Source of the DNA: Agromyces sp. ISL-38
GTDB lineage: Bacteria > Actinomycetota > Actinomycetes > Actinomycetales > Microbacteriaceae
DNA length: 64,000 nucleotides
Reading direction: 5' to 3'
NCBI RefSeq assembly: GCF_018613935.1
Contig: NZ_JAGGPF010000009.1
Span: forward strand, 248,001 to 312,000
A model generated the notes under the pieces. The model was not told where the DNA came from. It saw nothing but the letters and a program-made list of their open reading frames with translations, and ran no database searches. Each line of letters opens with the position of its first letter. The stretch's first letter is position 1. Made by a program: the position numbers and the translations under genes. Below, piece after piece: positions 42,649 through 51,439 of the stretch.

Positions 42649-43962
42649 TCAGAAGGCTTCTGCGCCCTGAGCCTTGGCGAGCTCGGCGAAGTGTTCCTGC
42701 GTCGCCTCTGCCACCTGTTGCGGAGTCTTCGTGCCCTGGATCATGTCGGCGAGGAAGATGTACAGGTCGGGGTTCGCGATCGCGTGGACCTGCATCGATC
42801 CGACCGCGGAACCGAGCGAGTCGCTCACCGCGAGGAGGGCGCTCGGCACGGTGTCGGGCGTCTCGACGTCGTCTTGCAGCGACACCGTGTTCTGCGCCTC
42901 GACGAAGGCCGGGTAGCCGTCGCCCAGCCAGTAGGAGAGGAGCTGACGGGCAGCCGCCTCCTTGGTCGCGTCACCGGTCTTGAAGGCGACGAGGGCGTTG
43001 CTCTGGTCGGGAATGAAGGTTCCGATGTTGCCCGACGGCGAGATCGGGAAGAAGCCGATGGTCTCGTCGAGCTCTTCAGCCGATGCCTTGGCCTGCAGCT
43101 GGCCGAAGAACGAGTTGACCTGCACGACCATGGCGGCGTCGCCGGCGAGCAGCGCGTCGCCCTGGTCCTCGAACGTCGCCGTCTTGATGTCCTCGTTGAA
43201 CAGCCCCTCATCGATGAGGCCCTTGTAGGTCTCGATCGTGCTGAGGATGGTGGGGTCGGTGAACTTCTCCTCGTTCGCGTTCACGCGGTCCCAGAGTCCG
43301 TCGGCTGCCGCGTCGGCGAGCTGCACGTGGATCCACCACTGGGTGCTCCAGCGATCGGCGGCCATCTCGTAGAACGGCGTGACTCCGCCGGCCTTGAGCT
43401 CACGACCGAGTTCGATGAACGAGTCCCAGTCGGTCGGCAGCTCGGTCACGCCCGCGTCGGCGAAGACCTTCTTGTTGTAGTAGACCCCTTCGACGGCGGG
43501 CGTGGTGATGAGCGCGGCGTAGCGAGTGTCGTCGAGGAAGCCGGTGATGTCGCGCAGGTCCGCCTTCGTGGCGTCGAGCCAGGGCGCGCCATCGAGCGAC
43601 TGGAGGTTCGTGGCGGCGTTGAGCGCCGTCAGCTGCGATCCGGTGGGCTGCCAGAAGGCGAGATCGGGCTTGTCGCCCGTGGCCACCTTCGTCTGGACGC
43701 CCTGCTCGTAGGGATCGGGGATGGTCACGACGTCGACCTTGGCGCCGGTGAGCTCCTCGAAGTCCTCGATGACCGTCTTGGGCACCTTGTTCGAGTTCTG
43801 CGCGGCCCAGATGGTGAGCTCGACGCCGTCGAGCTTGGTGTCTTGGGCGGGCCAGTCGGCGGGGGCGGCGTTTCCGCCACCGGCGGTGAAGTCGCTGCAT
43901 CCGGTGAGGATGAGTGCGGCGGATGCCGCGACGGCCGCGAAGCCGATCAGAGTTTTCTTCAT
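42649..43962 (-). CDS. Extracellular solute-binding lipoprotein for an oligosaccharide ABC transporter
   Basis: A 437-residue cluster-B binding protein: lipoprotein signal with lipobox LILTGC (Cys22), then a MalE-type fold (VELTIWAAQNSNKVPKTVIEDFEELTGAKV; VEGVYYNKKVFADAG; WSTQWWIHVQLAD). It captures sugar outside the membrane for the two permeases that follow. The gene lies between the GH36 alpha-galactosidase (upstream, 73 bp) and the permeases (71 bp), which argues for galacto-oligosaccharide or arabinogalacto-oligosaccharide uptake. Confidence 0.92.
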   Translation of the reverse strand: MKKTLIGFAAVAASAALILTGCSDFTAGGGNAAPADWPAQDTKLDGVELTIWAAQNSNKVPKTVIEDFEELTGAKVDVVTIPDPYEQGVQTKVATGDKPDLAFWQPTGSQLTALNAATNLQSLDGAPWLDATKADLRDITGFLDDTRYAALITTPAVEGVYYNKKVFADAGVTELPTDWDSFIELGRELKAGGVTPFYEMAADRWSTQWWIHVQLADAAADGLWDRVNANEEKFTDPTILSTIETYKGLIDEGLFNEDIKTATFEDQGDALLAGDAAMVVQVNSFFGQLQAKASAEELDETIGFFPISPSGNIGTFIPDQSNALVAFKTGDATKEAAARQLLSYWLGDGYPAFVEAQNTVSLQDDVETPDTVPSALLAVSDSLGSAVGSMQVHAIANPDLYIFLADMIQGTKTPQQVAEATQEHFAELAKAQGAEAF

Positions 43963-44035
43963 TGAACTTCTCTTTCTGTGACGACCATCCTCGTCGATCG
44001 ACGCTGACAGTCTGCAATGCAGGTGGGGGATCCGT

Positions 44036-46189
44036 TCACGCGGTGCTGGGCGTGATCCGGAAGGTGCGTGCGGATGTTTCAGCATCGACCGCACGAACGG
44101 TGAGAATTCCCTCCTCTCCGTTCCACTTGGTCGTCCATTCCGCCAGCTCGCGCGGGAACACCGTGTCGACGATCACGTCGTGGCCGCGGAGCCTGGGGAG
44201 TTCGAGGCGGATCGGCTCGCTGCCGCCGCGGTTCCAGACCGAGGCGTAGAGCGTCTGACCGTCGGCGAGGCCGAGCGAGACCGCACCGTCGCCGTTGGGC
44301 AGGCCGGTGGGCCAGAACGGCGTCGACCGCGAGATGGCCCCGCGCAGCTGCTTGGCCGCCGCGACCGCTTCTCGCACGAGGGCCCGCTGGGCCGGGGTCA
44401 TCCTGTTCAGGTAGCCCGACAGGTAGTAGCGGCCGAGCAGGCCGGTCACGAGGCAGAACGCGACCTCCTCCTCGGTCATCTCGGGCTGGGGATACGCCCA
44501 GCTCGCGGCCTGCTCGGGCAGCATCGACAGCGGCGCGGCCGCGGCGATCGGCGGGTACAGGCGGAAGTCCTGCTGGTCGGAGGTCGACTGCATCTGCAGC
44601 CGCGAGAGCATCGCGAAGTCCATGCGCATCGCGCCCGAGGAGCAGTTCTCGATGATGAGCTCGGGATGACGTTCGAGCACCGCGTCGAGCCACGCGAGGT
44701 GCGCCCGGTTGTGCAGCAGCAGTCCGTGCCCGGGGCTGTCGGCATCGAGGTCGGTTCCCGCGCCCGGGTTGACGTTGTAGTCGAACTTGAAGAAGCCGAT
44801 GCCGAAGTCGTCGACGAGTCGGTCGACGACGGCATCGAGGTGCGCGATGACGGCCGGATGACGCAGGTCGAGGTGATAGCGATCGTGCTCTTCGACGCGC
44901 TCGCCGAATCGCTGCAGGAACGCCTCGTCGGGCAGGCGGTCGACGAGCGGGCTGCGCACCCCGACGACCTCGGGCTCGAGCCACAGCCCCGGCGTCATGC
45001 CCCGGCTGCGGATGTGCTCGATGACCTCGTCGAGCCCCGCAGGGAAGCGCACGGTCGACGGCTGCCACTCGCCGACGCTGCCCCACCACGACCCGCTGTC
45101 GTCGTACCAGCCGGCGTCGATGCAGAAGATCTCGGCGCCCACCTCGGCCGCGGCGTCGACGAGCGGGAGCAGTCGTTCGGTGGTCGGGTCGCCGTTCAGG
45201 GTGTTCATGTAGTCGTTGAACACGACCGACAGCCGTTCGTTGTCGAGGTGCGGCAGTCGCGCGCCGCGGCGGTAGCCCGTGAGGTTCTCGAGCGCAGCGG
45301 TGAAGGTCGACGCGAAGGCCACCGTGACCGGCACTGTGGTGAACCGCTCGCCGGGCGCGAGTGCGAGCGTGAACGAGTGGTCCCGGTCGGTGGGGCCCGA
45401 GAGGGAGAAGACTCCCCCGGTCCGGTTCTCGCCGATCTCCCAGCGCCATCCGCCGTTGTGCTCGATCTGCCAGAGCCAGGCGGCTCCGATCTCGGTCGAC
45501 TCGATGCCGGCGACGGGAAGGGCCCCGCCGGTCGACCAGGTGCCGTACGACACAGCGCCGAGGCTCGAGCGCCGGTCGTGCCCGGTGAGGTCTTCCCGGA
45601 TCGCCGCGATGCCCGCCTCGCGCATGCCGCGGCGGCTCCACCGGTTCTCGCCGAGCCACTCGCCGGTGCCGCTCACGAGCGACCACGACTCGAAGCCCGA
45701 GCGGTCGGCAGGCCCTGCGGAGTCGACTGGCTCAGTGGCGTCGACGGATGCCTCGACGTGGCCTCCTGCGAGGTCGCCGAAGCCCGAGCTCCAGCTCGTG
45801 ACCGACCGCAGCACGGCCGTCGATCGGCCGACGTTCACGACCTCGACCTCCGCGCGGATGCATCCGGAACCGTTCGGCGACTCGAGCGTGATGGTCGCCT
45901 CGATGCCGCGCACCGCGTCGCGCTGGGTGACCCGGAGCAGTGCACGCGTGGCGTCGCTCTCATCGACATGCGCGACGTACCGGAGCGAACGGCCGATCTG
46001 CGTGTGGTCGAGGCGATCGGATGCCGGCTCGTGCCCGGCCCCGACGGTGAGGATCTCGACGAGGGGCACCACGTCGGTCACGGCGACGTGGGCCCCGCCG
46101 GATCGGATGCTGCGGACACCCACGGCAGAGGCATCGTCCCATGCGAGTTCGATCGCAAGGGATTCGTCTCCCCAGTGCAGTGAGTTCAT
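44036..46189 (-). CDS. GH36 alpha-galactosidase
   Basis: A 717-residue cytosolic GH36 enzyme that removes terminal alpha-galactose. After an N-terminal beta-supersandwich (about 1-320; WRWEIGENR at the end) comes the TIM barrel with nucleophile Asp470 (FFKFDYNV), acid/base Asp538 (QSTSDQQDF), IENCSSGAMRMD and the WLEPEVVG substrate loop. No signal peptide, so it works on imported sugars. ATG 46189 has a GGGGA site 8 bp upstream; ATG 46204 is an alternative. First gene of the operon to 39640, divergent from the GH39-like gene with three LacI-type operators between. Confidence 0.92.
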   Translation of the reverse strand: MNSLHWGDESLAIELAWDDASAVGVRSIRSGGAHVAVTDVVPLVEILTVGAGHEPASDRLDHTQIGRSLRYVAHVDESDATRALLRVTQRDAVRGIEATITLESPNGSGCIRAEVEVVNVGRSTAVLRSVTSWSSGFGDLAGGHVEASVDATEPVDSAGPADRSGFESWSLVSGTGEWLGENRWSRRGMREAGIAAIREDLTGHDRRSSLGAVSYGTWSTGGALPVAGIESTEIGAAWLWQIEHNGGWRWEIGENRTGGVFSLSGPTDRDHSFTLALAPGERFTTVPVTVAFASTFTAALENLTGYRRGARLPHLDNERLSVVFNDYMNTLNGDPTTERLLPLVDAAAEVGAEIFCIDAGWYDDSGSWWGSVGEWQPSTVRFPAGLDEVIEHIRSRGMTPGLWLEPEVVGVRSPLVDRLPDEAFLQRFGERVEEHDRYHLDLRHPAVIAHLDAVVDRLVDDFGIGFFKFDYNVNPGAGTDLDADSPGHGLLLHNRAHLAWLDAVLERHPELIIENCSSGAMRMDFAMLSRLQMQSTSDQQDFRLYPPIAAAAPLSMLPEQAASWAYPQPEMTEEEVAFCLVTGLLGRYYLSGYLNRMTPAQRALVREAVAAAKQLRGAISRSTPFWPTGLPNGDGAVSLGLADGQTLYASVWNRGGSEPIRLELPRLRGHDVIVDTVFPRELAEWTTKWNGEEGILTVRAVDAETSARTFRITPSTA

Positions 46190-46253
46190 TCGAGGGTTCC
46201 CCATCGTCGCGGAAAGTGTCGGGTCTTCGGGTCGGGTAGCGGCTCGATCAGTA

Positions 46254-46267
46254 TGATAGCGATTTCA
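46254..46267. promoter_or_regulatory. LacI-type operator O1 in the GH36/GH39 divergent promoter
   Basis: TGATAGCGATTTCA, fitting the shared pattern TGAWANCGNTWTCA; 65 bp from the GH36 start. The 313 bp gap 46190-46502 has no gene; it holds this and two further sites. Confidence 0.55.
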
Positions 46268-46286
46268 GATATCCGCAAGTCGAGTC

Positions 46287-46300
46287 TGAAACCGTTATCA
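46287..46300. promoter_or_regulatory. LacI-type operator O2 in the GH36/GH39 divergent promoter
   Basis: TGAAACCGTTATCA, same pattern as O1 on the opposite strand orientation; centres 33 bp apart (about three helical turns), allowing looping or paired binding. Confidence 0.55.
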
Positions 46301-46376
46301 AACCAATCGGTTCCGCGTGACTAGGCGGAAGCGCTATCCCGCAGCCACTTTGCACAGCACCACTTGTGGCGTTCCT

Positions 46377-46390
46377 TGATAGCGGTATCA
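46377..46390. promoter_or_regulatory. LacI-type operator O3 in the GH36/GH39 divergent promoter
   Basis: TGATAGCGGTATCA, the most symmetric of the three (TGATA-N-CG-N-TATCA), 113 bp before the GH39-like start and 90 bp from O2 centre to centre. Confidence 0.6.
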
Positions 46391-46502
46391 TGAACACCGA
46401 TTCGCTGCGGCCACTCTCGTGGCTGTTCTGTGGATCGAAGTGCACCTCGATCGCGGCGCGGTCGGGCGCGCCGCTTGGCACTGACGACAGGAGAGCGATT
46501 CA

Positions 46503-49500
46503 ATGAAGAATGCCCGCAGAAGCCTGGCTGCCACAGCAGCCACCGCACTGATGATCGGAGGCCTGGCCGCGCCACTGGCGGCCACGACCGCAACCGCGGC
46601 GGAGGGCACCGACGTGCTCGCCGTCGACTTCTCCGACCGTACCGGGGAGTTCCGCGGCGGCGCCACGGGAACCCTCTACGGGTTCGGCGACGACGACACC
46701 CCAACTCGCGCGCTGATCAACGGGGCGCACATCACGAACTCGTCGCAGAAGGCGCCGTATGGAACGCAGCATCCGAGCGGCGATGCCCTGAAGATCGAAG
46801 ACGGCTTCTTCGACAAGCACGGCGACCAGCTGTACATCTACATCCAGGACTACTACCCCGACTGGGCCTACAACGGCGGCCAGCGGCCCGGCGACGCCCG
46901 CACCTACAACCAGGCCGACGGCTCGTACACCTCGGTGCCGAACGGCACCTGGGACTACCTCGAGATCGTCGAGTTCGTCACCGAGGCCGTGGCGACGCAA
47001 TCGGCGCGCCCGCAGGACTACGTGTTCATCCCCTTCAACGAAGCCGACGGCGGCAACTGGTACAACAACTGGGGCGCCCTGAAAGACACGTTCCTCGGCG
47101 ACTGGAAGGCCACGGTGCACAAGATCCAGGAGGTCTACGCGCGCCACGGCCTCGACGCGCCCGTGATCGGCGGGCCGGGTGACTCCCGGTGGCAGCCGGA
47201 GCGCTCGGCCGACTACCTCGACTACGCGCTCGCGAACGACGTGATGCCCGACATCTTCATCTGGCACGAGCTCGGCATCGAGAACCTTGCCACCTTCCGC
47301 TCGCACCTCGCGGAGTATCGCGCGATGGAAGCCGCCCTCGGCATCGACCCGCTGCCGGTCAACATCACCGAGTACGGGATGCTGCGTGACATGGGCGTTC
47401 CCGGACAGCTCATCCAGTGGTTCTCGATGTTCGAAGACGCCAAGGTCGATGCGCAGACGGCGTACTGGAACTATGCGGGCAACTTCTCCGACAACAGCGC
47501 ACGCGCCAACGCCGCGAACGGCGGCTGGTGGATGTTCAAGTGGTACGGCGATCTCGCCGGCAGCGAGACCGTCGCGGTGACCCCGCCCTCGCTCAACGTG
47601 GCCGACACCCTGCAGGGCATCGGTGCCATCGACACCGCGAACAAGCGGGCCACGGTGCTCTACGGCGGCACCGAGAACGACGTCACCCTCGACCTGACCG
47701 GCCTCGACCCCGAGGTGTTCGGCGATCGCGTCGACGTCGAGGTGCGCGAGATCACGCTCACCGGAGCCGAGGGCCTCGCGGGCACGCCCCGCGTGATCTC
47801 GGCACTCGACGGCGTCGCGCTCGATGCGGGCTCCCTCGACCTCACGGTTCCCACATATGACCGGTATGCGGCCTACCAGGTGCTCATCACCCCCGAGCAG
47901 AGCCGCGCCGTCGCGGCCGACGCGGTGTGGAGCTCGAGCATCGAGGCGGAGAACACCGCGCTCACGGCTGCGATCGCGTACACGCAGAGCCCCACCGCGA
48001 ACGGCGGCTGGAAGTTCCTCGCCTCGGGCGGCCGCGATGTCGGTTCGTTCAACCAGGCGAGCTCGAAGGCCGACTGGACCGTCGAGGTGCCGCGTGACGG
48101 CCGCTACCGGTTCCAGGTGATCGGCGGCGCACCGGGAACGCCGGGCCGGCACGCCCTCTTCGTCGACGGCGCGCACGACCAGCTCGTGCAGTACACCGCC
48201 GACCTGGCGCTCAACGCCACGAGCCGTTGGCAGTACCGCGGCAGCGCCGAGGTCGTCGTCGAGCTCACCGCGGGCACGCACGTGCTCTCGTTGCGAGCGA
48301 GCCAGGACGGCGTCAACCGCCTGCCGAACTCCGACATCACGCTCGACAAGTTCGTGCTCACCGACGTGACCGACGGCGAGCCGACGATCTACCCGGCCAG
48401 CACGCTGCGCTACGACGGCGGGGCCGGCGTGCGCTACGACGGATCGCTCACGACTCGTGGCTTCGCGTCCCTCTCGGGCGAGCAGCGCGCCGACGTCTAC
48501 GCGAACGCATGGGAGTCGGGCTACCACGACGTCACGCTCGACTACGCGACCGAGGGTGCCTCGACGATCGACGTGTCGGTCAACGGCCGTTCGGTCGCGG
48601 TGCTCGAGGCCGAGGCATCCGGTGCCTGGCGTTCGACCGCACGCCTGCACCTCTCGCAGGGCATCAACGAGATCGAGCTGCGCTCCCCCGAGGGCGTGCT
48701 GCTCAAGCAGGTGACGACCGCGCGCGCCGCCGACGGCGATGCTTCGGCCACGACGATCGAGGCCGAGAGCGCGACGCTCGCCGGCGCGGCATCCGTGTTC
48801 CAGCTCAGCGCCGGCAGCGGCACCAACGCGTCGGGTTCGGCCAAGGTCGGCTACCTCGGCAACGGTGCGGGCAACACGCTGCGCGTGGATCGTCAGGCGG
48901 CCTTCGCTGCACCGGGCGAGTACGACATCGTGGTGCACTACGCCAACGCCGAGCTGTCGGGTCGCCACGACTACAACCCGCAGGTCGTCGACCGCCGGCT
49001 CGTCGTGACCGAGGAGGGTTCGCCCGAGACGGCTGCCGCGAAGTACTTCCGTTACACGTACTCGTGGGACAGCTTCTGGGAGCGCACCATCCCCATCACC
49101 CTCACGACCCCAGGCGGTGCGCTGACGTTCGGAAACCCGACCGCCTATGCGCCCGACGTCGACAAGATCACGATCGCGCCGGTGCTGCTGGGAACGCCGA
49201 CGACCGTGTCGACGGGCCCCTCGGACGCGGAGCTGACGGAGGAGAGTCGGGGCGGCGTCTCGGTGCCCGGCACCGTCGCGCCGGGGTCGAAGGTCAAGGT
49301 CTCGCTTCCCGCCGAGTACGTCGGCGTCGGCGTCGCCGCGTACCTGTTCTCGACGCCCGTCTCACTCGGCGAGCACGCGGTCGACGCCGAAGGGAAGATC
49401 TCGGTCACCCTTCCGGCCGATGCCGTGGGCGAGCACAAGATCGCGGTCTATACGGCTGACGGCACGCTCGTCGGCTGGGACGACCTGCGCATCAAGCCGA

Positions 49501-49517
49501 AGAAGAAGAAGAAGTAG
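46503..49517 (+). CDS. Secreted GH39-like (clan GH-A) glycoside hydrolase with carbohydrate-binding modules
   Basis: A 1004-residue exported protein: signal peptide (1-33); a clan GH-A TIM barrel (about 40-350) with probable acid/base Glu180 (IPFNEADGG) and nucleophile Glu290 (VNITEYGML); a C-terminal beta domain (to about 465); a CBM6/CBM35-like module (about 480-625, SSSIEAENTAL...); a beta region; a second CBM35-like module (about 755-900, TTIEAESATL...); a Gly/Val-rich Ig-like domain; and a Lys-rich tail KPKKKKK. The barrel resembles GH39, whose bifidobacterial members release galactosyl-arabinofuranose from gum arabic, a good fit to the neighbours. The family assignment is by motif, not alignment. 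AGGAGA ribosome site. Confidence 0.8.
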   Translation: MKNARRSLAATAATALMIGGLAAPLAATTATAAEGTDVLAVDFSDRTGEFRGGATGTLYGFGDDDTPTRALINGAHITNSSQKAPYGTQHPSGDALKIEDGFFDKHGDQLYIYIQDYYPDWAYNGGQRPGDARTYNQADGSYTSVPNGTWDYLEIVEFVTEAVATQSARPQDYVFIPFNEADGGNWYNNWGALKDTFLGDWKATVHKIQEVYARHGLDAPVIGGPGDSRWQPERSADYLDYALANDVMPDIFIWHELGIENLATFRSHLAEYRAMEAALGIDPLPVNITEYGMLRDMGVPGQLIQWFSMFEDAKVDAQTAYWNYAGNFSDNSARANAANGGWWMFKWYGDLAGSETVAVTPPSLNVADTLQGIGAIDTANKRATVLYGGTENDVTLDLTGLDPEVFGDRVDVEVREITLTGAEGLAGTPRVISALDGVALDAGSLDLTVPTYDRYAAYQVLITPEQSRAVAADAVWSSSIEAENTALTAAIAYTQSPTANGGWKFLASGGRDVGSFNQASSKADWTVEVPRDGRYRFQVIGGAPGTPGRHALFVDGAHDQLVQYTADLALNATSRWQYRGSAEVVVELTAGTHVLSLRASQDGVNRLPNSDITLDKFVLTDVTDGEPTIYPASTLRYDGGAGVRYDGSLTTRGFASLSGEQRADVYANAWESGYHDVTLDYATEGASTIDVSVNGRSVAVLEAEASGAWRSTARLHLSQGINEIELRSPEGVLLKQVTTARAADGDASATTIEAESATLAGAASVFQLSAGSGTNASGSAKVGYLGNGAGNTLRVDRQAAFAAPGEYDIVVHYANAELSGRHDYNPQVVDRRLVVTEEGSPETAAAKYFRYTYSWDSFWERTIPITLTTPGGALTFGNPTAYAPDVDKITIAPVLLGTPTTVSTGPSDAELTEESRGGVSVPGTVAPGSKVKVSLPAEYVGVGVAAYLFSTPVSLGEHAVDAEGKISVTLPADAVGEHKIAVYTADGTLVGWDDLRIKPKKKKK

Positions 49518-49538
49518 CGCACGCGTTGCCGCATGAAC

Positions 49539-49566
49539 GCCCGGCCCTCGGAAACGGGGGCCGGGC
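49539..49566. terminator. Hairpin terminator after the GH39-like gene
   Basis: GCCCGGCCC (49539-49547) pairs with GGGCCGGGC (49558-49566) around a 10-base loop containing GAAA. It separates the GH39-like gene from the convergent LacI remnant. Confidence 0.6.
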
Positions 49567-49631
49567 ATTCTGCGTTGGAGCGAGCGGATGCCGCGGGCGT
49601 ACCGGGCCGACCATCGTGTTGATCGTCGCGG

Positions 49632-49897
49632 TCACGCGCTCTCACGTATCACGAGCTCGTGAGGGAGCACATGGCGGCCGATCGGTTGCTCCTCGAGGCG
49701 GTCGATGAGCTCGAAGACGCGGTCGGCGATGACCTCCGGGCCAGGCCCAACGGTCGTCAGTGTCGGGACGGTGTATCGGCCTTCATCGATGTCATCGAAA
49801 CCGACCACGGCTACGTCGTCGGGCACCGTTATCCCGTTCACGGCGAGGGCGTGAAGGGCCCCGAAAGCCAGGGAGTCGTTGAAACAGACCCGTGGGA
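49632..49897 (-). pseudogene. LacI-family regulator, 3' fragment only
   Basis: Encodes only the C-terminal part of a LacI regulator's sugar-binding domain: RVCFNDSLAFGALHALAVNG, PDDVAVVGFDDIDEGRYTVPTLTTV and the terminal LPHELVIRESA. Homology stops abruptly at about 49893-49900, where the 3' part of a solute-binding protein gene begins on the other strand. The DNA-binding domain and promoter are gone, so it cannot act as a repressor. Confidence 0.8.
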
Positions 49898-50516
49898 CTC
49901 GGAGAATCTCGTCGCGGCTGCGGAGCGCTGGCAGTCACTCTTCGCCGATGGCGTCTTCCAAGGCGCCGCGACCACCGTCGCAACGTACCCGAATGCACGA
50001 GACGACTACTTCCTCGCCCGCAAGAGCGTGTTCTTCCCGACCGGCTCGTGGCACGTCGGAGCCGCACTGTCGACGAGTCCCGAGGTGCCCGGCAGCGCGG
50101 TGGAAGGTGACGAGATCGGTTTTGCGGTGTTCCCCACGGTCGGCGAACAGGGCGCCGGCGTGACATCCGGTGTCGACTTCGCGCTCGCGATCAGCGCCGA
50201 CTCGAGCCCCGAGAAGCAGGAGGCGGCAGCCAAGTTCGTCGAGTTCCTCGCGGTCGGCGCCGGCCAGCAGCTGTGGGTGAACACGCTGCAGGGGTTCCCT
50301 GTGGCCGAAGGCGTCACGGTCGAGCTCGGCGACGGCGAGAGCGAGCTCGCGAAGCGGAGCGTCGACCTGACGACCGAGTCACTTCAGTCGAGCGAGTATG
50401 CCCGCAAGCTCCTCGCGCCCGGTCGTGACTCGCTGGAGAACGACTTGGGTATCGTGCTGCAGAACATCGCCGACGGTGCCGACCCGGCGACCGAGCTCGC
50501 CACGCTGAACGAGTAG
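49893..50516 (+). pseudogene. ABC solute-binding protein, 3' fragment only
   Basis: About 205 C-terminal residues of a cluster-B sugar-binding protein (NLVAAAERWQSLFADGVFQ; ARKSVFFPTGSWHVGAAL; IGFAVFPTVGEQG; EKQEAAAKFVEFLAVG), with no signal peptide or N-terminal lobe. Upstream bases in the same frame are antisense to the LacI fragment, so the open frame beginning at 49659 is a chimera. It is not a copy of the complete binding protein at 42649. Remnant of a transporter locus that was deleted. Confidence 0.8.
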
Positions 50517-50528
50517 TTCGAGCGCGCT

Positions 50529-50565
50529 TCGGCGGCCTCCGGGGGTTCACTCCGGGGGCCGTCGC
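50529..50565 (+). terminator. Imperfect GC-rich hairpin after the binding-protein remnant
   Basis: GGCGGCCTCCGG...CCGGGGGCCGTCGCC forms an imperfect stem just after the 50516 stop. A possible surviving terminator of the lost operon; the rest of the gap to 50687 shows nothing else. Confidence 0.3.
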
Positions 50566-50687
50566 CGAGCACACGGCGGTCTCTCTCGCTGACGCCATCG
50601 GCTGACGGCACAGGCACCGCCGGGCATTTGAGCGCGAGTGCTCGACCGTTGGAGCCAGCCGTCGAGCGCGAGCCGTGCCGCATATGG

Positions 50688-51425
50688 TCAGGAAATCGCC
50701 TCGGGATCGGGACCCAGCACCGAGCGTCCGCCGTCGACGGGGATGACGGCGCCGTTCACGAACCCGGCGCCGTTCGAGAGCAAGAAGGCGACCACGTCGG
50801 CGACCTCCTGCACACTGCCCACCTTGCCGAGCGGATGGAGCGACGCCATCTGGGCATCGACCTCGGGATGCGCGGCCCGGAAGGCCTCGTAGCGCTCGGT
50901 CGCGATCGAGCCGAGCGCGACGACATTGGCCCGGATGCCGGCCGGACCATGGTCGACGGCGACGGCCCTCGTGAGTCCCTCGATCGCCGCCTTGGCCGTC
51001 GCGTACGGCAACGCCCCGCGCACCGGTCGTTGCGCCTGATGCGACGACACGTTCACGATCGCCCCGCTGCGGCCATGCTCGACGAAGTGACGAACGGCCG
51101 CGTGACATCCGGTGACCGCCATCGCGAGATTGGAAGTGATGAGCTCGAGGATGTCGCGGGCGTCGGCGTTCAGGAGGCCGGCGTCACGGAAGATCGCGGC
51201 GTTGTTCACCCAACCGACGAGTTCGCCCGCGTCTTCCGCTCGGCGAGCTGCCTCGGCCGCGACCTCGGGATCGGCCGCGCTTCCCGACACGAGCTGCACG
51301 CGATCGGGCAGGTGCGCCGCCGTGCCCGGATCGATGATGACGACGTGCCCGGCGTCGGCGAGGCGATCGACGATCGCGCGGCCGACTCCCCCGAGTCCGC
51401 CGGTGACGACGTAGGAGACCGCCAT
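50688..51425 (-). CDS. Short-chain dehydrogenase/reductase (enoyl/3-oxoacyl reductase-like)
   Basis: A 245-residue classical SDR: TGGLGGVGRAIVD cofactor loop (residues 8-20), NNAAIF, Ser in VNVSSHQAQ, and YATAKAAIEG catalytic Tyr/Lys; the C-terminal VNGAVIPVDGGRS is the usual family ending. NAD(P)-dependent oxidoreductase; substrate unknown. GGAGG site before the ATG. It lies 14 bp downstream of an LLM-type flavoprotein on the same strand; the two are probably one operon. Confidence 0.88.
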   Translation of the reverse strand: MAVSYVVTGGLGGVGRAIVDRLADAGHVVIIDPGTAAHLPDRVQLVSGSAADPEVAAEAARRAEDAGELVGWVNNAAIFRDAGLLNADARDILELITSNLAMAVTGCHAAVRHFVEHGRSGAIVNVSSHQAQRPVRGALPYATAKAAIEGLTRAVAVDHGPAGIRANVVALGSIATERYEAFRAAHPEVDAQMASLHPLGKVGSVQEVADVVAFLLSNGAGFVNGAVIPVDGGRSVLGPDPEAIS

Positions 51426-51439
51426 CTCTGCCTCCTCTT

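Noticed and set aside
44012..44022. CTGCAATGCAG palindrome upstream of the sugar-binding lipoprotein gene
   Set aside because: Short, odd-centred and unlike the LacI-type sites nearby; likely by chance.
44180..48968. Long antisense frames over GH36 (plus strand) and over the GH39-like gene (minus strand)
   Set aside because: Shadow frames; the sense genes have intact active sites and ribosome sites.
49659..50516. Intact-looking 285-codon gene at the deletion scar
   Set aside because: Its first 80 codons are antisense to a LacI fragment and only the rest matches a solute-binding protein; a chimera without a signal peptide or ribosome site.
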